Shown here piece after piece: positions 1 to 9,000 of a stretch of 64,000 nucleotides of DNA (position 1 is its first letter; each line of letters begins with the position of its first letter). The notes below the pieces were generated by a model that did no database searches, was not told where the DNA came from, and saw nothing but the letters and a program-made list of their open reading frames with translations. The position numbers and the translations under genes are program-made. The stretch comes from Caldilineae bacterium (GTDB lineage Bacteria > Chloroflexota > Anaerolineae > Epilineales > Epilineaceae). Location: the NCBI GenBank assembly GCA_020634625.1, contig JACKBJ010000003.1, positions 143,773 to 207,772 on the forward strand, written 5' to 3'.

Positions 1-963
1 TACAGCGCCGTCCTGCCGGCGCCGGACCATGCCGCCTTCGCCGAGGACCTGCGGCTGGCGCTGGACTGGCTCGAGCAGGCCGGCGCCGGCGCCCTGCCCG
101 CGGCGCGCGACCTGGCCGGCGCGGTCGACGGCGAGGCCTTCGGGCTTTCGGGCCACTCGATGGGCGGCGGCGCGGCGATCCTGGCGGCCGCGCGCGACCC
201 GCGCGTGCGCGCCCTGGCGCCGATGGCGCCGGCCGAGACCAGCCCCTCGGCCATCGCGGCCATGGCGGCGCTCGAGGTCCCGGCCCTGCTCCTGGCCGGC
301 AGCGAGGACGCCATCACGCCGCTGGCCCAGCACGCCGGGCCGCTCTTCGAGGCCGGCCGCTACCCGCGCCTGCTGCCGGTGATCCGCGGCGGCTCGCACT
401 GCGGCTTCCAGGACCGGCCCTTCCCGCTCTTCTGCGACGCGGGCAGCCTCGACCGCGAGGCCCAGCTGGCCCTGGCGCGCCGGATCCTGGGCGCCTTCTT
501 CGACCTGCAGCTCGAGCAGGACGGGGCCGGCTGGCGCGAGGTCTGGGGCCCGGAGCTGCTCGAGGATCCGGCGCTGGAGACGCGGGTCGAAAGCGGGCTC
601 GAGCTCTCGGTGATCATGCCCCTGGGCCAGGCCGAGCGCGATGCGCGGCCGGAGAAGCCCTCCGATGGCATCTTCCTGCGCAACGTCGGGCCGCTGGCCA
701 GCCGCTATGCGGTGGCGGTCGACGAGGCTGGCTGGCTCTCGCGCCCCTCGGTCGACCGCACGCCGGAGCTGGCGCCGGGCGATTCCTTTGCGCTGCACCT
801 GGAGGTCGAGCTGCCGCCGAACACGCCCGGCAGCGCCAGCGACCGGGCGCTGGTGAGCTTCCAGCCCGAGGCCCACCCCGGCGTGCGCGCCTACCTCTGG
901 CTCAGGACCGGGTCGGGCGAGGGGGCGGGCGAACGCTACGTTCCCTGGGCAGGTCGGCACTGA
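1..963 (+). CDS. alpha/beta hydrolase (dienelactone hydrolase/chlorophyllase-like), 5' truncated by window edge
   Basis: Frame 1 is open from the first base, so the gene starts upstream and only its last 320 codons are here. The visible part contains the nucleophile elbow G-H-S-M-G-G about 52 residues in, an Asp in 'SEDAIT' and a His in 'GGSHCGF' further on, in the order Ser-Asp-His expected of the alpha/beta hydrolase catalytic triad. The spacing and the small-residue GHSMGG elbow resemble chlorophyllase/PET-hydrolase/dienelactone hydrolase families. The last ~110 residues after the His form a separate beta-rich tail without a motif I recognise. The substrate cannot be told from sequence. 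No signal peptide can be judged because the N-terminus is missing. Confidence 0.8.
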   Translation, partial: YSAVLPAPDHAAFAEDLRLALDWLEQAGAGALPAARDLAGAVDGEAFGLSGHSMGGGAAILAAARDPRVRALAPMAPAETSPSAIAAMAALEVPALLLAGSEDAITPLAQHAGPLFEAGRYPRLLPVIRGGSHCGFQDRPFPLFCDAGSLDREAQLALARRILGAFFDLQLEQDGAGWREVWGPELLEDPALETRVESGLELSVIMPLGQAERDARPEKPSDGIFLRNVGPLASRYAVAVDEAGWLSRPSVDRTPELAPGDSFALHLEVELPPNTPGSASDRALVSFQPEAHPGVRAYLWLRTGSGEGAGERYVPWAGRH

Positions 964-1060
964 TCGCGGACGAGACAAGGAGGGCGGGGATGTTCGCGGG
1001 GATCGTCGGGCTCGGGCGGATCGGCGTAACCGAGGCGACGCGCGCGACGTCGGTCCCATC

Positions 1061-1069
1061 AGGAGGTGA
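1061..1069 (+). promoter_or_regulatory. strong Shine-Dalgarno site for the lectin-like gene
   Basis: AGGAGGTGA lies a few bases before the ATG at 1076. It is a near-complete anti-16S match and fixes that start. Confidence 0.75.
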
Positions 1070-1075
1070 CGCCAC

Positions 1076-1984
1076 ATGCCAACCCGAGGACACGGATCAC
1101 GAGCCGGGCTCGCGCTGACCCTGACCCTGGCCCTGCTCGGCCTGGCGATGCTCCTGCCCGCGGCCGCGCGAGGCCAGGTGCCGGCATCGCCGACGCGCAC
1201 GCGCTTGGCCCTGCCCTGGCTGGCCGCCGGCGCCGAGCCCCTGCTGCGCACGCAGGCCCTCGACACGGCGGTGACGGTCACCGTGCTGGCGGCGGCGCGC
1301 TGGCAGGATGCCGGTGTCGATGTCCAGGCCGGCCGGGCGCTGACGATCGAGCAGGTCGGTGGCAGCTGGACCTACTGGCTGGGCGTGATGCCGCCGCATG
1401 GCGCCGAGGGCGGCATCGCGGTCGCCGGGTCTGCCGAGCCCCTGCCCGGCGGGCCCAAGGGCGCCTTGATCGGGGCCTTCGGCCGCGAGCCGCCCTTCGT
1501 GATCGGCAAGGGCGAGATCGAGCGGCTCAGCCCGCGGGCGGGTGGGCTCTACCTGCGCATGAACGACGCCGACGCCGCGCTCGCCGACAACCGCGGCGCG
1601 GTCACGGTCGGCTTCGTCATCGACCGCCGGACCTACACCGCGACGGTTCAGGCGGCGGACACCTGGCAGTTCTCGGGTCAGGTCGTCGAGGCGGGCAGCG
1701 CGGTGACCTTCGGCCCGGCGCGGGGCCGCTGGAACCTGTGGCACCCGCGGCTGGAGGATCACGGCCCGGAGGGCAGCCCCGAGCTGGCCGGCCCGTCCGA
1801 GCCCCTGCCCGGCCAGGCCAAGGGCAGCCTGATCGGCCGCATCGCGGGCGGCCCGCCCTTCCCGATCGGCGCCGCGCGCGAACTCCGGCCCGACCGCGAG
1901 GGCCGGCTCGAGCTGCGCATGAACGACTCGGACGGGGCGCTGCACGACAATGCCGGCCAGGTCGAGGTGCGAATCGCCCGCTGA
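1076..1984 (+). CDS. secreted protein with two LecA/PA-IL-like galactose-binding lectin domains
   Basis: 302 residues. The N-terminus has Arg residues followed by a long Leu/Ala-rich hydrophobic stretch ending at an Ala-Arg-Gly region (about residue 35), a typical Sec signal peptide. After a short linker containing 'LALPWLA' there are two homologous domains, roughly residues 60-180 and 185-302. Each repeats the order W-Q...G...L(I)G..F.IG...L.LRMND.D.AL.DN.G...V.I, which matches the layout of the PA-I galactophilic lectin family (LecA), where the ND and DN residues hold Ca2+ and sugar. The second copy also has 'HGPEGS', resembling the LecA family. Binding to galactosides is inferred from family only. 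The gene stands alone, with a strong ribosome site. Confidence 0.72.
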   Translation: MPTRGHGSRAGLALTLTLALLGLAMLLPAAARGQVPASPTRTRLALPWLAAGAEPLLRTQALDTAVTVTVLAAARWQDAGVDVQAGRALTIEQVGGSWTYWLGVMPPHGAEGGIAVAGSAEPLPGGPKGALIGAFGREPPFVIGKGEIERLSPRAGGLYLRMNDADAALADNRGAVTVGFVIDRRTYTATVQAADTWQFSGQVVEAGSAVTFGPARGRWNLWHPRLEDHGPEGSPELAGPSEPLPGQAKGSLIGRIAGGPPFPIGAARELRPDREGRLELRMNDSDGALHDNAGQVEVRIAR

Positions 1985-2100
1985 GGCGCCGAGGTACCGA
2001 GTCGCGTTCCGCCACGGCCTGCGGACTCACCCCAGCGCCTCGGACCCGGCCCGGCCCGACTGCCACTCCGAATGCCGACCCGGGCTCGGCAGCCGGGTGC

Positions 2101-2130
2101 TTGACCGGACGCGAAGCGCCTGCCTATCAT
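2101..2130 (+). promoter_or_regulatory. promoter of the SARP-NACHT regulator
   Basis: TTGACC (2101-2106), an 18-bp spacer, and TATCAT (2125-2130). The predicted transcript start is about 2137, giving a leader of only ~20-30 nt before the ATG at 2158 or 2170. Confidence 0.6.
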
Positions 2131-2157
2131 GCCGTCGGGCGGACGGCCCGCGATAGG

Positions 2158-5100
2158 ATGGCGACACGGATGTCTGCGACCGCAGCGTTGCGACTCTTCG
2201 GCAGCCCGACGATCGAGGTCGGCGGGCGCCCCCGTGCGGTGCATCGCAAGCCCCTGGCGCTGCTGGCCTACCTCTGCGTGACCGAGGAGCGGGCCGCGCG
2301 CGAGACGCTCGCGCAGCTGCTCTGGCCGCAGGCCGCGGGCGATCGGGCGGGCGCGAACCTGCGCAAGGCGATCTGGGCCATCCGGGAGACCTTGTCCCCG
2401 GACCTGCTCGACCTGTCGTCCCCGCAGGACCTGCGGATCGGCGTCGGCCTGCGCAGCGACGTGGCGCGCTTCACCGCCTTGAGGGCGGGCATCCTGGGGC
2501 ACGGCCATCCGCCGGCGGAGGTCTGCACGGCCTGCGTCGCGCCGCTGCAGGAAGCGACGCGCCTGGCCCACGAGGACTTCATGGTCGGCTTCAGCCTGCC
2601 CGACAGCGCCGACTTCGACGACTGGCAGGTGATGCATGCCGAGCGCCTGCGCCACGAACAGGCCGATCTGCTCGACCGCCTGGCGGCATGTCACCGGGCC
2701 TCCGGCGATCTGATGGCGGCGCGCGAGGTGGCCGAGCGTCGGCTGGCGATGGATCCCTTGCACGAGGGCGCCTGCCGGCAGATGATGAGCCTGCTGGTCT
2801 GGACCGGCGACCGCGCGGCGGCGCTGCGGCATTTCGCCGAGCTCGAGGCCGCGCTACGGCGGGACCTGGGCGTCGAGCCCAGCGCCGAGATCCTGGCGCT
2901 TCGGGACGCGATCCGGGAGAGCCGCCTGCTGCCGCCGCCGGATCGATTCGCGCCCGAGCCCGGAGCCGGGCCGGCGACACGCTTGCCCACGCTGCCCGTC
3001 GCCGGAACGCGCTCGGAGCCGGGCCCGGCCTCGATCGGAGGGGCGCGATCGCGCAGCGCCCTGTTGGAACGCATCGACGTCGTCGAGGCGGCGCGGGACG
3101 AGGAACCGACGCCGCTCGCGCGTCGGGGCCTGCCGCGGTCGATGGCGCGGCTCCTGGCGGCCGTGCTCGACCCCGGCTTGCGGGTGCGGCTGGAGGCCGC
3201 CGAGGCCGCCGCCATCGCCGGTCACGACCCGATCGATCTGTTGACCTACCGCCTGGGGCGGATCGCGGCCTGGTCGCGGCCCGACCAGCGCCTCGACGAG
3301 CGCTTCGTATCGCTCAGCCTGTGGATGGACCAGGGCGCGGAGGCCCGCGGCGGACGTTGGCAAGCCGAGGCGGAGGCGGAGCCGCCGGGCATGCGCGAGA
3401 CCGCGCCGCGCCGCATGCGCTACCGCGACCTGACGGCGCTCATCGAGGCCCGACCGGATCCCGTCCTGGTGCTGCTCGGGCGTCCGGGCGCGGGCAAGAG
3501 CACGCTGCTCCGACGCCTCGAGCTCGACCTGGCGGCGGCCGGCATCCGCGGCGACGATGCGCGGGTCGGATTCTACGTCTCGCTGGCCGGCTATCGGGCG
3601 GCGCCGGGCGAGCCGCTGGAGGAGCCCCTGGCCTGGCTGGCCGCGAGCTGGGGCCGGCGCTTTCCGCAGCTGCCGGCGCTGGAGACCTTGCTGGACGAGG
3701 GTCGGTTGCTCTTGCTGCTCGACGGGCTCAACGAGATGCCGCACGAGGACGCCGCCACCTTCCACGAGCGGGTCGATCGTTGGCGGCGCTTCCTCGTGGA
3801 ACAGCTGCGCCACCGCCCGGGCGTCCGCGCCATCTTCGCCTGCCGCAGCCTGGACTACAGCGCGCCGCTCTCCTCGCCCGAGCTGCGGGTGCCCCAGGTG
3901 CGGGTCGAGCCCCTGGACGACGACCAGGTGCGCGCCTTCCTGCATGCCTATCGGCCCGAACGGGCCGAGGCGCTCTGGTCGGCGCTGGTCGACACGCGGC
4001 GCGTGGACCTGTTCCGGGTGCCCTACCTGCTGCGCCTGCTGCTCGAGCTGGACGATGACGGGCTGCCCCGGACCGATGCCGCGGCGCTCTTCACGGGCAT
4101 CGTGCGCCGCGCCCTGCGGCGCGAGCTGGAGCGCGGCGACCCCGAGCTGCGGCCCGGCCGGCTGCTGAGCGAGCGCGACTGCCGGCGGCTGACGCTCGAC
4201 GCCTGGTCGGGCGATCACGCCCTGCCGGACGAGGCGGCGCTGATCCCCGGCCTGGAGCGCCTGGCCTTCGAGATGCAGTCCAGCCGTCCGGCCGGGCAAG
4301 GCGCGCAGGTGCGTCTCGGCTACCCGCAGGCAGCCGAGCTGATCGACGATCGGGACGCGGAGTCGGTGCTGCGCGCCGGCCTGGCCCTCGGCCTGCTCGA
4401 CGAGGACCTCGCCGCTGCCGAGCTGGGCTTTGCGCATCAGCTGCTGCAGGAGTACTTCGCGGCACGCCGGCTCGCGCGCCGCCCGCAACCCGAGCTGGCG
4501 CGCCGGGCCTGGCGCGCGGACGCGGTCGAGCCGTCGCTCGCCCGCGTGTTGGCGGAGCTGCAACCCTCCGAGCGGCTGCCGGCCCTGCCGGCCAGCGGCT
4601 GGGAGGAGACGATGGTCCTGGCGGCGGTGATGAGCCAGGCGCCGGAGGCCTTCCTGGAGCAGCTGGCGCAGGCGAACCTCGGCCTGGCCGCCCGGGCGGC
4701 CAGGGCCCTCGACCAAGGCTGCCCCGAGGCTTCGCGCCAGGCATTGCGCGCCCTGCTCGGGATGCGCGCGCGCGACCCGTCGGCCGACCTCCGCGCGCGC
4801 ATCGAGGCCGGTCTGTGCCTGGGCGAGCTGGGCGGCCCCGAGCTGGTGTCGGGCAGAGGCCCGGACGGCGCCTTCCTCCTGCCGTCGCTGGTGCGCATCC
4901 CGGCGGGCGACTACCCGATCGGCAGCCGCGAGCCGCTGGACTACCTCGGCCGCCGGCTCGACCACCAGACGCCGCGGCACGCCCTTCGGCTCGCGGCGTT
5001 CGACATCGGCCGCCATCCCGTCACCAACGCCGAGTGGGCCTGTTTCATGGCCGGCGGCGGCTACGAGGACGAGGCCTGGTGGGACGACGCCGCCGGGCGG

Positions 5101-5865
5101 CGCTGGCGCCGCGGCGAGGGCACGGCCGAGGGCCAGCGCGCGGCGGTGCGCTACTGGTGGCGCCGGTTCCAGGCCGATCCGAGCATCGTGGAAGGGCAGC
5201 GGGAGTCGGGTGAGTTCGACGCGCGGAAGTACCGGCTCTGGCGGCAGCGCCTGGCGATGGACGGCGCGCAGCTCGAGGCGCACCTCTGCGAGATCTATCC
5301 CGACCAGCGCTTCACCGAGCCGCAGCTCTGGCGCGACGCGGACTTCAACAACCCGGCGCAGCCGGTGGTCGGCGTCTGCTGGCTCGAGGCGCGGGCCTAC
5401 TGCCGCTGGCTCGCGGCGCAGTCCGGGCTGCCGATCCGCCTGCCCAGCGAGGTGGAATGGGAGGCCGCGGCGCGCGGCGCCCAGGGCCGACGCTTTGCCG
5501 GCGCGGAGCGCTTCACGGCGCAGGTCGGCAACACGATGGAGCTCCAGATCCGCGGCACGACGCCGGTCGGCGTCTTTCCGGACGGCGACACGCCGGAGGG
5601 GGTCTGCGACCTGGTCGGCAACACCTGGGACTGGACCGCCAGCGCCTGGGGGCCGGAGGTGATGGAGCCGGCCTATCGCTACCCCTACCAGGCGGCGGAC
5701 GGTCGTGAGGCGACCGACCTCTCGGTGGACGTCTACCGCGTCGTGCGGGGCGGCGCCTGGTTCAACGGGCGCGTCAGCGTGCGATCGGACTATCGGGGGC
5801 GGGACCATGCCTTCGACCGGACGAGCCAGCATGGGCTGCGCGTCGCGGCGTCCGCCGGTCCCTGA
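2158..5865 (+). CDS. SARP (OmpR-type HTH + BTAD) - NACHT ATPase - FGE-sulfatase-fold fusion regulator
   Basis: 1235 residues from the ATG at 2158 (an ATG at 2170 is almost equally good; AGGATGG precedes it). Residues ~1-100 are a SARP-type winged helix (LRLFGSPTIEVGG... R.LALLAYL..LLWP.A), ~105-245 a bacterial transcriptional activator domain of helical repeats. A NACHT/STAND NTPase follows, with Walker A GRPGAGKST (Lys ~447) and Walker B LLLLLDGLNEM (~518). The middle (~600-900) is helical. The last ~330 residues match the formylglycine-generating/C-type-lectin-like fold: VRIPAGDYPIGS, HPVTNAEW, RLPSEVEWEAAARG, GNTWDWTASAW, VVRGGAWFNG, GLRVAA. The paired active-site cysteines of true FGE are not visible near the C-terminus, so it is probably a sensing module rather than an enzyme. 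The function is inferred to be an ATP-switched transcription activator with a ligand-sensing tail. Confidence 0.85.
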   Translation: MATRMSATAALRLFGSPTIEVGGRPRAVHRKPLALLAYLCVTEERAARETLAQLLWPQAAGDRAGANLRKAIWAIRETLSPDLLDLSSPQDLRIGVGLRSDVARFTALRAGILGHGHPPAEVCTACVAPLQEATRLAHEDFMVGFSLPDSADFDDWQVMHAERLRHEQADLLDRLAACHRASGDLMAAREVAERRLAMDPLHEGACRQMMSLLVWTGDRAAALRHFAELEAALRRDLGVEPSAEILALRDAIRESRLLPPPDRFAPEPGAGPATRLPTLPVAGTRSEPGPASIGGARSRSALLERIDVVEAARDEEPTPLARRGLPRSMARLLAAVLDPGLRVRLEAAEAAAIAGHDPIDLLTYRLGRIAAWSRPDQRLDERFVSLSLWMDQGAEARGGRWQAEAEAEPPGMRETAPRRMRYRDLTALIEARPDPVLVLLGRPGAGKSTLLRRLELDLAAAGIRGDDARVGFYVSLAGYRAAPGEPLEEPLAWLAASWGRRFPQLPALETLLDEGRLLLLLDGLNEMPHEDAATFHERVDRWRRFLVEQLRHRPGVRAIFACRSLDYSAPLSSPELRVPQVRVEPLDDDQVRAFLHAYRPERAEALWSALVDTRRVDLFRVPYLLRLLLELDDDGLPRTDAAALFTGIVRRALRRELERGDPELRPGRLLSERDCRRLTLDAWSGDHALPDEAALIPGLERLAFEMQSSRPAGQGAQVRLGYPQAAELIDDRDAESVLRAGLALGLLDEDLAAAELGFAHQLLQEYFAARRLARRPQPELARRAWRADAVEPSLARVLAELQPSERLPALPASGWEETMVLAAVMSQAPEAFLEQLAQANLGLAARAARALDQGCPEASRQALRALLGMRARDPSADLRARIEAGLCLGELGGPELVSGRGPDGAFLLPSLVRIPAGDYPIGSREPLDYLGRRLDHQTPRHALRLAAFDIGRHPVTNAEWACFMAGGGYEDEAWWDDAAGRRWRRGEGTAEGQRAAVRYWWRRFQADPSIVEGQRESGEFDARKYRLWRQRLAMDGAQLEAHLCEIYPDQRFTEPQLWRDADFNNPAQPVVGVCWLEARAYCRWLAAQSGLPIRLPSEVEWEAAARGAQGRRFAGAERFTAQVGNTMELQIRGTTPVGVFPDGDTPEGVCDLVGNTWDWTASAWGPEVMEPAYRYPYQAADGREATDLSVDVYRVVRGGAWFNGRVSVRSDYRGRDHAFDRTSQHGLRVAASAGP

Positions 5866-6057
5866 GGGCCGGCGGCGAGCGAAAGCCGCGGCGGCATCCG
5901 GCGCTCGATCGGATACGCAGGGAACGGTTCGGGAACGGCCGATGCCTACGCTTGGCGAAACGGGTTCGTCCAGCCCACCCGGTCGACCCGCGCGATGCGT
6001 CTGCAGCTGCGCTTCGCCTGCGACCGGCCCCGTGGCCCAGCTCCTAGGAGATCAACG
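5866..6057 (+). other. intergenic leader of the giant RTX-like gene
   Basis: No gene is apparent. AGGAG at 6046-6050 lies 7 nt before the ATG at 6058 and supports that start over the in-frame ATG at 5995, which has no ribosome site and would add 21 residues before the signal peptide region. Confidence 0.55.
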
Positions 6058-9000
6058 ATGAAGGGTCGACCCCAACGGCGAGGATCCGACGATGCCGCGT
6101 ACCGGAAGCACGCAAGCCAGGTCGTCGTCGGCCAGGCACGCCGCCCTCAGCGCACCGTCGCTCCGAGCCGGAGCGACGATGCGCGATGTACCGCTCGGCG
6201 GCCTGGGGGTCTCGCACGCGTGCTCGGGGTCCTCCTGGCCGGGGTCTTCGCGAGCGCCGCGGCCCTTCCCGACGCCAGCATGGCGGCACCGCGGGCGGCG
6301 GACGCGCCGGCCGGCCCGGCGCAGTCCGCCTGCGGCGCAACCCTCCGGGCCGAGCTGACGGGCGACCGGCTGCGGATCCTCGGCAGCGATGCCGTCGACG
6401 AGGTTCGACTGCGCTACGACGCGGCGAGCCAGGCCTTCGAGGTCTTCGTGCCCCCCGCGGCGGGCCTGCCGACATGGCGACTGGACGCCTCGGGCGTGCT
6501 GCACATCGAGGCGCAGCTCTGCGATGGCGACGACCTGCTCGTCCTCGACGACTCCGGCGGGAGCCGGCTGGCCGACCGGTGGGCGATCGAGGTCGACGCC
6601 GGAGCGGGCAACGATGTCGTCTTCGGCGGGCTCGACCTGGGCAGCGTGGCCCTGCCGGACGCGCTCCAGATGATCGCGACGCTTCGCACGGCGGGCGACC
6701 TGGTCCAGGCGACCCTGGGGCTGCTCGACGCCTCGCCCGGCGACTGCGAGACGGCGCCCTGCCTGGCTGCCGCGGCGGCGGACCTGGCCCGCGCCGCGGG
6801 CGAGGAGCTTGCCCTGCCGGCGGCACACTACCTGCGCGACGTCGAGCCGCAGCTCGTTCAGCCGTCCGCGGCCACAGTGCGCGAGGCGCAGGCGCGGATC
6901 GGCGACGTCGTCACGACCACCATCTCCCGGACGGCGTCCGCCTATGCCGTCGAACGTGAGGTCCTGCCGCAAGCCGTCGACCTGGCGGTCGACGAGGTCG
7001 AGCTGCTGCTGCCCACCGCCGCGCAGCTGCTCACGGACACGATCGACCTGCAGGCGCACGCGGCCAGCCTCGGCCTCGAGGTCCAGAGCCGGGACCCGGT
7101 GCGGGTCTTCACCTCGACCATCGCGAGCCATGTCGCGTCGATCACGACCCTGTCCCAGCTCTGCGAGGAGGAGCCCGATCCGGACCCGGAGGCCAATCCC
7201 CCGGGCGAGGACGACCAGGATCCCTCCGGGCTGCCGCCGGCCTGCGCCGAGCTCGAACGGCGGATCGAAGCCCTCGAGGCCGCCACCGACCTGGTGGGCG
7301 AGGACGAATCGCCCGACTCCGGCGCGGCGCGGCTCGAGGCCGAAGGCGATGCCTTCGCGCAGCGCGGCGACGCGCTCGAGATGGCCGGCGAAGCCTTTGG
7401 CGACGACGAAGCGCCGAACACCAATTCCCGGGCCGCCCAGCTCGCGGTGCGGGGCGAGGCCATCGTCGCGGATGCCGAGGTCTTCGCCGCCGAGGCCGAG
7501 TTGATGGCGGCGGATTGGGAGGCTTGGGTCGAAGCTCGGGCGTCGAGCCTGGAGACGGCGGGCAAGGCCATGCATGCGCGCGGCCAGGCCGAGCTGGGCG
7601 GCGGGGGGGATGCCCTGCGCGGGCAAGCCGAAGCCGAGGTCGAGGCGGCGGCCGAGCGCCTGCGGGCACGCGCCGAGAGCATCCAGGTCGAGCTGCAGGC
7701 CCTGATGGCCGCCGCCGGCCCGCTCCTGGGCGGCAGCGGCGGGCTGCGGCTCGACGGCCAGCTCGCGACCAGCTGCAGCGTCACGCCGGCCAACAGCTTC
7801 ACCGGAAGCGCGGGCGACGACACCCTCCTCGGCACCGCCGACAGCGACCTGCTCGACGGCGGCGACGGCCGGGATCTGCTGGTCGGCTTCGAGGGGGATG
7901 ACCGGATTCTGGGTGGCGCGGGTCAGGACCTGGCCTTCGGCGGCGGCGGTGGTGACGCGATCGAGGCGGGTGCCGACGTCGATCTCCTGGTCGGCCAGGA
8001 CGGCGCCGACTGCCTCTACGGCGGCGGCGGTCAGACGCTGTCCACGAGCACGCTGAGCGTCGCGATGGGCGACATCTTCGTCGGGGGTCCCGACGACGAC
8101 CTCATCGCCAACGGCGACGGGGCGGACGACGATCCGGCGGAGTTCGACCTGGCTTGGGGTGGTTCCGGTGCCGATGAGATCCGTCTGGGCCATGGGGGTG
8201 AGCTCGAGATCGGCAACGTCGCGTTCCAGCTGGGCAACCTCGCCTTCGGCGGTGACGGCGCGGATCGCATCGAGACGGCCGACGGCTTCGACCTCGTCTT
8301 CGGCGAGGCCGACGACGACACGATCCAGACCGGTCGCGGCACGGCCTTCGAGATGACCGGGAGCGGTGGCTCGGGCTTTCGGCTGGCGCTGGGCGACCTG
8401 ATCTTCGGCGGCGCCGGCGACGACAGCATCGACAGCGACGACCCGGCCGCCGACCGCGACGACGACGATGTCGACCTGATCTTCGCCATGGACGGCGCCG
8501 ACACGATCCGGGCCTACGGCGGGGGCCGGCTGAGCATCGGCGACCTCGCGCAGCCCAGCTTCGAGATCCGGTTGGGCAACCTGATCTTCGGCGGCGCGGG
8601 CGAGGACGACATCCGGGCGCTCGACGGGGTCGACGTCGTCTTCGCCGGCGCCGACGACGACACGGTGACCACCGGCCAGGGCGACGCCCTCGACATCGCG
8701 GGCAGCGGCGGCGACTCGCGCTTCCGACTCGCCCTCGGCGACCTGATCTTCGGCGAAGCGGGCGCCGATACGCTGCAGGGCGACGACCCGGCCGCCGACC
8801 GCGACGATGACGACATCGACGTGATCTTCGCCGGGCCGGACGCCGACACGGTGCGCGGCTACGGTGGCGGCATGCTGAGCATCGGCGACGCCTCGGACCC
8901 CAGCGTCGAGCTGCGGCTGGGCAACCTGGTGTTCGGCGGCACCGGCGCGGATGACGTGGTCACCCTGGACGGGATCGACCTGGTCTTCGGCGAGGAGGAC

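Noticed and set aside
1066..2157. N-terminal extension of the SARP-NACHT gene back to 1066
   Set aside because: It overlaps the lectin gene, has Arg/Pro/Gly-rich junk sequence, and the promoter at 2101-2130 lies inside it.
2854..5832. Long minus-strand open frame opposite the SARP-NACHT gene
   Set aside because: Same GC effect. The plus strand has the Walker motifs and FGE fold.
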